This document shows positions 5,516 through 10,111 of a stretch of DNA of 10,111 nucleotides, piece by piece. Origin of the DNA: CAZTCJ01 sp964612085 (GTDB lineage Bacteria; Pseudomonadota; Alphaproteobacteria; JAJFIK01); NCBI GenBank assembly GCA_964612085.1, contig CAZTCJ010000115.1:1-10111 (forward strand), given 5' to 3'. Position numbers and translations under genes: made by a program. The notes under the pieces are model-generated. The model was not told the DNA's origin and made no database searches. It saw only the letters and a list, made by a program, of their open reading frames with translations. The stretch's first letter is position 1. Every line of letters starts with the position of its first letter.

Positions 5516-6574
5516 TTACCGGGCCGCGCTGGTAAGCTGATAGGTGCGTTCCCGGGCGAGACGCTTGCCCCGCTCGATATCTTCAGCACTCAGCGCACGG
5601 GCCAGTTCGTCGCGCAGTTCCGGATCGTCCTTGCCGTTCTGGCTCGACAAGGTCAGCCAGATATAGGACTCAAGCGCGTTTTGGACGACCCCTTCGCCTT
5701 TGGCGAAAATGACGGCCATCATATATTGCGCATCCGGATGGCCCTGTTCAGCGGCTTTGCGGAACAGATCCGCCGCCTGATTGAGATTTTTCGGAATGCC
5801 TTCGCCGCGATAACTCAGAATGCCGAGACCCCATTGGGCTTCGGCAAGACCCGCATCGGCAGCCTGTTTCAGATAGGTCGCGGCGCGCGCATAATTGCGT
5901 TCGACGCCCAGGCCGTTCGTGTAAAGAACGCCGAGATTATATTGTGCGTCGATCTGACCGCGGTCGGCGGCTTTGCGGAACCAGTCGAGCGCCTTGGCTT
6001 CGTCGCGCGGTACGCCGCCGTCGCCGGTCATGTGCAGCACGCCCATATTGTACTGGGCGTCCGGATGACCTTGGGCGGCCGCCTTGCCGAACCAGAACGC
6101 CGCCTTGGTGATGTCCCGGTCCACATAGCGCCCGTCGGCGTAAAGCGTGCCCAGATCGAACTGGGCGAAGCGGTGGCCCTGGGTCGCCGCGATCTCGAAC
6201 CAGGCAACGGCGGTCGGAATGTCGCGGGCGACGCCGCCATGGCCTTCGAAAGCGATCAGGGCCAGCGAATACTGGGCGTCGAGAAAATCGCGCTCGGCCG
6301 CTTCCCGGTACCAGCGGATGGCTTCCTGGATGTTGGGTTCAACACCCTTGCCCTCCACATGCAGCATGCCGAGCATGTGCTGGCTGCGCGCATCGCCCGC
6401 CTGGGCACCTTGGCGGAAGAACGTGGCCGCTTCCCGGAACCGGCCGTCTTCATAGGCGCGCACGCCGTCGTCGTAAGGCGCGGCCTGGGCCTGCGTGAAG
6501 AAACCGAACACCAGCGCGGCCATAACCGCTGCAAAGGCGAGGGAAGGACGTGTTTTGATCGAAACCTGACGCAT
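5516..6574 (-). CDS. Secreted Sel1-repeat (SLR) protein
   Basis: A 352-aa protein with an N-terminal signal peptide (basic MRQVSIKTR, hydrophobic core LAFAAVMAALVFGFF, likely cleavage after AQA at 29-31), so it is probably periplasmic. A TPR-like helix pair (36-57) leads into seven consecutive Sel1-like repeats at about 58-313, each with the pattern G..DAQY.LG.LY..G.GV..D...A..W...AA. A charged helical tail (DPELRDELARALSAEDIERGKRLA) follows, usual for this family. Sel1 repeats form a curved solenoid that serves as a protein-binding scaffold; the partner is not evident. I chose the ATG at 6574 because it opens the signal peptide; the frame upstream of it runs into the 3' end of thiE in another frame. 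The ribosome site is weak (CGGGAT). The gene lies 85 bp behind thiE and may be read from the same operon or its own promoter. Confidence 0.93.
   Translation of the reverse strand: MRQVSIKTRPSLAFAAVMAALVFGFFTQAQAAPYDDGVRAYEDGRFREAATFFRQGAQAGDARSQHMLGMLHVEGKGVEPNIQEAIRWYREAAERDFLDAQYSLALIAFEGHGGVARDIPTAVAWFEIAATQGHRFAQFDLGTLYADGRYVDRDITKAAFWFGKAAAQGHPDAQYNMGVLHMTGDGGVPRDEAKALDWFRKAADRGQIDAQYNLGVLYTNGLGVERNYARAATYLKQAADAGLAEAQWGLGILSYRGEGIPKNLNQAADLFRKAAEQGHPDAQYMMAVIFAKGEGVVQNALESYIWLTLSSQNGKDDPELRDELARALSAEDIERGKRLARERTYQLTSAAR
5636..6403 (-). repeat. Seven tandem Sel1-like repeat units (protein level)
   Basis: Seven degenerate units of 36-37 codons encode residues about 58-313 of the Sel1 protein. 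Units 3, 4 and 7 begin QGHxxAQ and the best-conserved core is DAQYxLGxLY. The DNA copies have diverged, so the array is unlikely to be unstable. Confidence 0.85.
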
Positions 6575-6659
6575 AGTGGCTATCCCGTCTGCCGAGTACT
6601 GAGAGCCTCTCAACGAGCCCTTGATTGGCCTGCGAGCCTTCCCCCATCCCGCAAGCCCT
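6575..6659. other. Spacer between thiE and the Sel1 gene
   Basis: This 85-bp gap holds a 13-bp dyad TGAGAG-C-CTCTCA (6600-6612) and, on the minus strand, three loosely similar segments beginning AAGGGCTTG, AAGGCTCG and AAGGGCTCG. No clear terminator with a T-run and no convincing promoter are visible, so read-through from thiE is possible. Confidence 0.4.
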
Positions 6660-7319
6660 TTATCCCGAAAGCTTTGCCGTGAAATCCGCCACGGCCTGCC
6701 GTGGTCCTTGAGCATAGTTCCATACACCACTTGAGACGGCGAGGAAATCAGCACCGGCGTGAACTAGTTCCCCTGCATTTTCAACAGTGATTCCACCGAT
6801 CGCGACACAGGGAATCTCGAATAATTCTGTCCACCATATGAGCAGATCAGGGCGAGCCCGTGTTTTTGCCTCTTTGGTGGCCGTTTCGAAGAAAGCCCCG
6901 AAGGCCACGTAATCGGCCCCATCCTCGCCCGCCTGCATGGCCAGATGGCGGGAGTCGTGGCAGGTCACGCCCAAAATCCGGTTCTCGCCCAGGATCTCTC
7001 GGGCCTCGCGGGCGGGCATGTCGTCCTGGCCCACATGGGCGCCGTCCGCGCCGCAGCGTACCGCCAGATCGGGCCGGTCGTTGATGATCAGCGCCACGTC
7101 ATGGGCTTCCGTGATGGGCAGCAGGATCTCGGCGGCGCGCAGGATGGCGTCGTCGGGCTGGTCCTTCAAGCGGATTTGAAGACACGCCACGGGCCCGCCA
7201 TCCAGCGCATCGGTCAGTTTGGCGGCAAGGATATGGGGATCGAAGACGGGCGGGCTCACCAGATAGAGCCGGCACGGCCCCCGCCTATCATCGTCTTGTC
7301 TGTCGGTACTCGCATTCAC
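6660..7319 (-). CDS. thiE: Thiamin-phosphate synthase (ThiE) family protein
   Basis: A 219-aa TIM-barrel protein of the ThiE/TenI family. ThiE joins hydroxymethylpyrimidine diphosphate and the thiazole phosphate to make thiamin phosphate in the cytoplasm. Diphosphate- and pyrimidine-binding motifs are visible: LQIRLK (47-52, Q48/R50/K52), IINDRPDLA (78-86), ADGAHVGQDD (91-100), GVTCHD (117-122), ETATK (145-149) and VAIGGI (172-177), with SSG (196-198) near the end. These favour ThiE over the catalytically inert TenI branch, but no other thi gene is nearby and the FETATKEAKTRARPD region is unusual, so activity is inferred. The start is a GTG that overlaps the aldolase stop as GTGA, implying translational coupling. 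The first 50 bp are noncanonical for the family (charged tail DRQDDDRR). The last third has markedly lower GC than the rest. Confidence 0.85.
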   Translation of the reverse strand: MNASTDRQDDDRRGPCRLYLVSPPVFDPHILAAKLTDALDGGPVACLQIRLKDQPDDAILRAAEILLPITEAHDVALIINDRPDLAVRCGADGAHVGQDDMPAREAREILGENRILGVTCHDSRHLAMQAGEDGADYVAFGAFFETATKEAKTRARPDLLIWWTELFEIPCVAIGGITVENAGELVHAGADFLAVSSGVWNYAQGPRQAVADFTAKLSG

Positions 7320-8350
7320 GCGGCGGCGGACTCCAGGTTTTCAGACCAGTCTCCCTTGGCGGCCAGGCCGTTCATGCGCGCCCGGTGGGAGAAGGCGGCT
7401 TGGGCCGCGGCGAGATTGTCCCGCTTGCCGCCCCAGGTGGTCAGACCCGCCTGCTGCAGCGCCCGGCCATAGGAGAAGCTCAAGGCCCAAGGCATGTCAT
7501 AGCCCTTATTCATGGCATCAAGATGGGCGGTGGCTTCCACATCCGACTGGCCGCCGGACAGGAACACGATGCCCGGCACGGAGGCGGGGACGGCGTGTTT
7601 CAGAACGCGCACGGTCTTTTCCGCCACTTCCGCCACGCCCGCGCGATTATTGGCCAGCTTGCCGGAGATCACCATATTGGGCTTTAGGATCGAACCTTCG
7701 AGCAGCACGCGCTGTTCGTAAAGATCCGCATAAAGACGCCTCAGCGTATATTCGGTGACTTCCGCGCAGCGGTCGATATCGTGATCGCCGTCCATCAGCA
7801 CTTCCGGCTCAACGATGGGCACGATGCTGGCTTCCTGGCAGAGCGCCGCATAGCGGGCGAGCGCATGGGTATTGGTGTGGATGCAATAGGCGCTCGGCAT
7901 GGCCGGGCTGCCCTCGCGGCCGATATCGATCACCGCCCGCCATTTCGCGAAGCGCGCGCCCAGTTGATAATATTCGGCCAAGCGTTCACGCAACCCGTCG
8001 AGGCCCTCGGTCACCAGTTCGCCCGGCGCGCCCGCCAAAGGTTTGGCGCCCATGTCGACCTTGATGCCCGGAATGCTGTTCGTGTCCTGAAGAAGCTTGA
8101 CCAGCGGCGTGCCGTCGGCGGCCTTCTGGCGGATGGTTTCATCGAACAGGATGACGCCGGAAATGTAATCGCGCATGGCGTCGGTGCAGCGGAACATCAT
8201 TTCGCGGTAGTCGCGGCGGTTGTCTTCGGTCGAAGCCAGATCGATCTGGTCGAAGCGCTTTTTGATGGTGCCGGTGCTTTCGTCCGCCGCCAGAATGCCC
8301 TGGCCCGGCGCGACCATCGCCTGGGCCGTTCTTACGATTTCATCGCTCAT
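7316..8350 (-). CDS. Class I fructose-bisphosphate aldolase
   Basis: A 344-aa Schiff-base aldolase that interconverts fructose-1,6-bisphosphate with glyceraldehyde-3-phosphate and dihydroxyacetone phosphate. It closely follows the eukaryote-like class I family: GILAADESTGTIKKRF (18-33, acid D23 equivalent to rabbit D33), ARFAKWR (132-138, K136), IVEPEV (179-184) and the active-site signature LEGSILKPN (217-225), where K223 forms the Schiff base. SGGQSDVEAT then binds phosphate. The ATG at 8350 is preferred to an in-frame GTG at 8362 because GGAGGG lies 4 nt before it and overlaps that GTG. The gene is 42 bp downstream of pgk and its TGA overlaps the thiE start. As class I it needs no metal, unlike the class II enzymes of many bacteria. 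It serves glycolysis and gluconeogenesis together with gap and pgk. Confidence 0.97.
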   Translation of the reverse strand: MSDEIVRTAQAMVAPGQGILAADESTGTIKKRFDQIDLASTEDNRRDYREMMFRCTDAMRDYISGVILFDETIRQKAADGTPLVKLLQDTNSIPGIKVDMGAKPLAGAPGELVTEGLDGLRERLAEYYQLGARFAKWRAVIDIGREGSPAMPSAYCIHTNTHALARYAALCQEASIVPIVEPEVLMDGDHDIDRCAEVTEYTLRRLYADLYEQRVLLEGSILKPNMVISGKLANNRAGVAEVAEKTVRVLKHAVPASVPGIVFLSGGQSDVEATAHLDAMNKGYDMPWALSFSYGRALQQAGLTTWGGKRDNLAAAQAAFSHRARMNGLAAKGDWSENLESAAA

Positions 8351-8354
8351 GTTT

Positions 8355-8360
8355 CCCTCC
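8355..8360 (-). promoter_or_regulatory. Ribosome binding site of the aldolase gene
   Basis: On the minus strand GGAGGG is followed by AAAC and ATG (8350). It identifies the ATG as the start and makes the GTG at 8362, which overlaps it, unlikely. Confidence 0.8.
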
Positions 8361-8392
8361 ACGTGATCATGCCTGTGGTTCTATCGTGATTT

Positions 8393-9592
8393 TCAATCCC
8401 GGTACAGAACCTCGACGCCAGGCAATGTCTTGCCTTCGAGCCATTCCAGGAAGGCGCCGCCTGCCGTCGAAACATAGGTGAAGCCGTCTGCCGCGCCCGC
8501 CTGGTTCAAGGCCGCGACCGTGTCGCCGCCGCCCGCGACGGAGACGAGCCGGCCGCTTTTCGACAGCATGGCGGCGTGGCGCGCGGCGACGGTCGTGCCG
8601 TTGTCGAAGGGCTCGATCTCGAAGGCGCCCAAGGGGCCGTTCCAAACGAGCGTCTTGGCGCTTTCCATGGCCATGGCGATGCGCGCTAGGGAATCCGTGC
8701 CCACATCGAGGATCATGTCCTGATCGCGCACATCCGCGATCTTGACCGTACGGGCCTGCGCCCCTTCCTTGAACTCGGTGGCGACCACCACATCCTCGGG
8801 CAGGATCAGTTCGCAACTTTGCTCCTGGGCCTTTTTCATGACGGCGCGGGCGGTGGCGTCCAATTCATGTTCGCACAAGGACTTGCCCACGGGCTTGCCT
8901 TGGGCGGCCAGGAAGGTGTTGGCCATGGCGCCACCGATCACAAGCTGATCGACCTTAGCGATCAGATTGGTCAGCACATCGAGCTTCGTGGAAATCTTGG
9001 CGCCGCCGACCACCGCGATCACCGGGCGGGTGGGAGCGGTCAGGGCGCCTTCGAGCGCCTTCAGTTCCGCTTCCATGGCGCGCCCTGCGAAAGCGGGCAT
9101 GTGGTGGGCAAGGCCTTCGGTGCTGGCATGGGCCCGGTGAGCGACGGAAAAGGCGTCGGCCACGAAGATGTCGCCATTGGCGGCCAACCGGCGGATGAAA
9201 TCCGGATCGTTGCCTTCCTCACCCGGATGAAAGCGGGTGTTTTCCAGAAGCGCGATATCGCCGTCCTTCATGGCGCCGACCACCGCGCCTGCTTCGTCGC
9301 CGGTGCAGTCGCGCGCGAAGGCGACCGGATGTTGCAGGGCATTGGCCACGGCCTGGGCCACGGGTTCCAGCGACATCTCCAGAACGCGCTTGCCCTTGGG
9401 CCGCCCGAAATGGGAGATCAGGACGACCCGGCCGCCTTTCCCGCTCAGTTCCCGGATGGTTTCGGCACTGCGTTCGATGCGGGTGGCGTCGGTCACGCGC
9501 CCCTGATCCATGGGCACGTTCAAGTCAACGCGCACGAGGATGCGCTTGCCCCGCGGGTCCAGATCGTCAAGCGTTTTAAAGGGTCGCGTCAT
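8393..9592 (-). CDS. pgk: Phosphoglycerate kinase
   Basis: A 399-aa monomeric cytoplasmic kinase that transfers phosphate between 1,3-bisphosphoglycerate and ADP in glycolysis and the reverse in gluconeogenesis. N-domain substrate motifs are RILVRVDLNVP (17-27, D23 and N25), ISHFGRPKG (59-67), ENTRFHPGEE (117-126) and DAFSVAHRAHAST (146-158). The hinge and C-domain nucleotide motifs are VGGAKISTK (195-203), VWNGPLGAFE and AGGGDTVAAL, followed by YVSTAGGAFLEWLEGKTLPG. Length and motifs are normal, and no key residue is missing. The ATG at 9592 gives the standard N-terminus; its ribosome site (ACGGAA) is weak. It follows gap by 87 bp containing a strong hairpin, and precedes the aldolase by 42 bp. 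Confidence 0.98.
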   Translation of the reverse strand: MTRPFKTLDDLDPRGKRILVRVDLNVPMDQGRVTDATRIERSAETIRELSGKGGRVVLISHFGRPKGKRVLEMSLEPVAQAVANALQHPVAFARDCTGDEAGAVVGAMKDGDIALLENTRFHPGEEGNDPDFIRRLAANGDIFVADAFSVAHRAHASTEGLAHHMPAFAGRAMEAELKALEGALTAPTRPVIAVVGGAKISTKLDVLTNLIAKVDQLVIGGAMANTFLAAQGKPVGKSLCEHELDATARAVMKKAQEQSCELILPEDVVVATEFKEGAQARTVKIADVRDQDMILDVGTDSLARIAMAMESAKTLVWNGPLGAFEIEPFDNGTTVAARHAAMLSKSGRLVSVAGGGDTVAALNQAGAADGFTYVSTAGGAFLEWLEGKTLPGVEVLYRD

Positions 9593-9646
9593 GGCAAAAT
9601 TCCGTCATCGGTGCGGTGGACCGGGTCCTTCTGGGCCGGAAAGGAA

Positions 9647-9672
9647 GAGCCCGCGCCAGACGGCACGGGCTC
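9647..9672 (-). terminator. Stem-loop between gap and pgk
   Basis: In minus-strand RNA, 11 base pairs form without a bulge (GAGCCCGUGCC against GGCGCGGGCUC, one U-G pair) around a GUCU tetraloop. The stem starts 7 nt after the gap stop and is followed by UUCCUUUCC, a pyrimidine run rather than a pure U-tract. It could be a partial terminator (attenuator) or a stabilising 3' end after processing, giving gap a different mRNA level from pgk. No separate pgk promoter was recognised in the remaining spacer. Confidence 0.7.
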
Positions 9673-9679
9673 ACTGCGC

Positions 9680-10111
9680 TTAGAGCGTGCGGCCGATGGC
9701 GACCGCCGTGTCGGCCATTCGGTTCGCGAAGCCCCATTCGTTGTCGTACCAGCTCAGCACCCGGACGAGCTTGCCTTCCATCACCTGGGTCTGGGTCAGA
9801 TCGAAGGTGGACGACGCCGGGTTGTGGTTGAAGTCGACGGAGACGAGCGGCTTTTCGTTCGTCATCAGAACGCCGCGCAGGCGCTCGCTCAGCGAGGCGG
9901 TAATGATCGCCTGGTTGACTTCCTCCATTGTGGTGGGCTTGGAGGGATTGAACACCAGATCGACCATGGAGACGTTCGGCGTCGGCACGCGGATCGCCGT
10001 GCCGTCGAGCTTGCCTTGCAGTTCCGGCAGCACCAGGCCCACGGCCTTGGCGGCACCCGTGGAGGTCGGGATCATGGACAGCGCCGCGCCGCGCGCCCGG
10101 CGCAGATCCTT
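9680..10111 (-). CDS. gap: Glyceraldehyde-3-phosphate dehydrogenase, C-terminal part
   Basis: The last 143 residues of a type I GAPDH; the N-terminal NAD-binding domain and the catalytic cysteine lie beyond the right edge. Visible family segments are ALSMIPTSTGAAKAVG, the RVPTPNVSMVDL phosphate-binding strand, and the C-terminal SWYDNEWGFANRMADTAV that is almost universal in GAPDHs. The enzyme oxidises glyceraldehyde-3-phosphate to 1,3-bisphosphoglycerate, the substrate of the next gene, pgk. The frame is open to the window end with no break. From this fragment alone NAD versus NADP preference cannot be judged. Confidence 0.97.
   Translation of the reverse strand, partial: KDLRRARGAALSMIPTSTGAAKAVGLVLPELQGKLDGTAIRVPTPNVSMVDLVFNPSKPTTMEEVNQAIITASLSERLRGVLMTNEKPLVSVDFNHNPASSTFDLTQTQVMEGKLVRVLSWYDNEWGFANRMADTAVAIGRTL

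Noticed and set aside
5681..6682. A 333-codon plus-strand open frame opposite the Sel1 gene
   Set aside because: The apparent repeats in its translation are the mirror of the Sel1 repeats on the other strand; it has no ribosome site and no recognisable domain.
1..10111. Search by eye for mobile elements, CRISPR arrays, tRNAs, toxin-antitoxin or defence genes
   Set aside because: No transposase, integrase, regularly spaced repeats, tRNA-like cloverleaf or small paired genes were seen; all large frames are accounted for by the listed housekeeping and envelope genes.

Overview
The window is a stretch of chromosome from what looks like an alphaproteobacterium with high GC (by eye about 60-65% in genes). 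The EF-P (PGKGGAF loop, C-terminus ending YIRRAD), the SuhB N-terminus and the pgk/class I aldolase pair all have the look of alphaproteobacterial family members, and a near-match to a CtrA box lies in the most AT-rich intergenic region. I cannot name the genus. There is no tRNA, rRNA, CRISPR array, transposase, integrase or phage gene, and I see nothing that looks like a defence or mobile system. Most of the content is housekeeping.

Layout, right to left, because most genes are on the minus strand. (1) 9680-10111: the C-terminal part of gap (GAPDH), cut by the window edge. A strong 11-bp hairpin and 87 bp separate it from pgk (8393-9592), followed by class I fructose-bisphosphate aldolase (7316-8350) and thiE (6660-7319), whose GTG start overlaps the aldolase stop. 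This is a glycolysis/gluconeogenesis operon carrying a thiamin-phosphate-synthase-like gene as its last tightly coupled member. (2) 85 bp downstream is a secreted Sel1-repeat protein (5516-6574). (3) Facing it on the plus strand, with only 6 bp between the stop codons, is a penicillin-acylase-family Ntn hydrolase with a lipoprotein-like signal (3143-5509). (4) A 362-bp divergent intergenic region separates it from a second minus-strand pair, efp (2217-2780) and the inositol-monophosphatase/SuhB gene (1411-2208), 8 bp apart. (5) After an AT-rich gap come a membrane-anchored protein with a degenerate OmpA-like C-terminus (94-1119) and, at the left edge, a long near-perfect inverted repeat that probably ends its transcript.

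Functionally the genes fall into three groups. Lower glycolysis is gap, pgk and fba, with thiE behind them. Translation and RNA-related functions are efp and suhB. The envelope or periplasmic group is the Sel1-repeat protein, the acylase and the OmpA-like protein. The items most worth a second look are the left-edge inverted repeat (both arms G-quadruplex capable, with mismatches that become G-U pairs only in minus-strand RNA), the base-composition drop inside thiE, the gap-pgk hairpin, the unusual active-site surroundings of the acylase, and the regulatory region in front of the OmpA-like gene.
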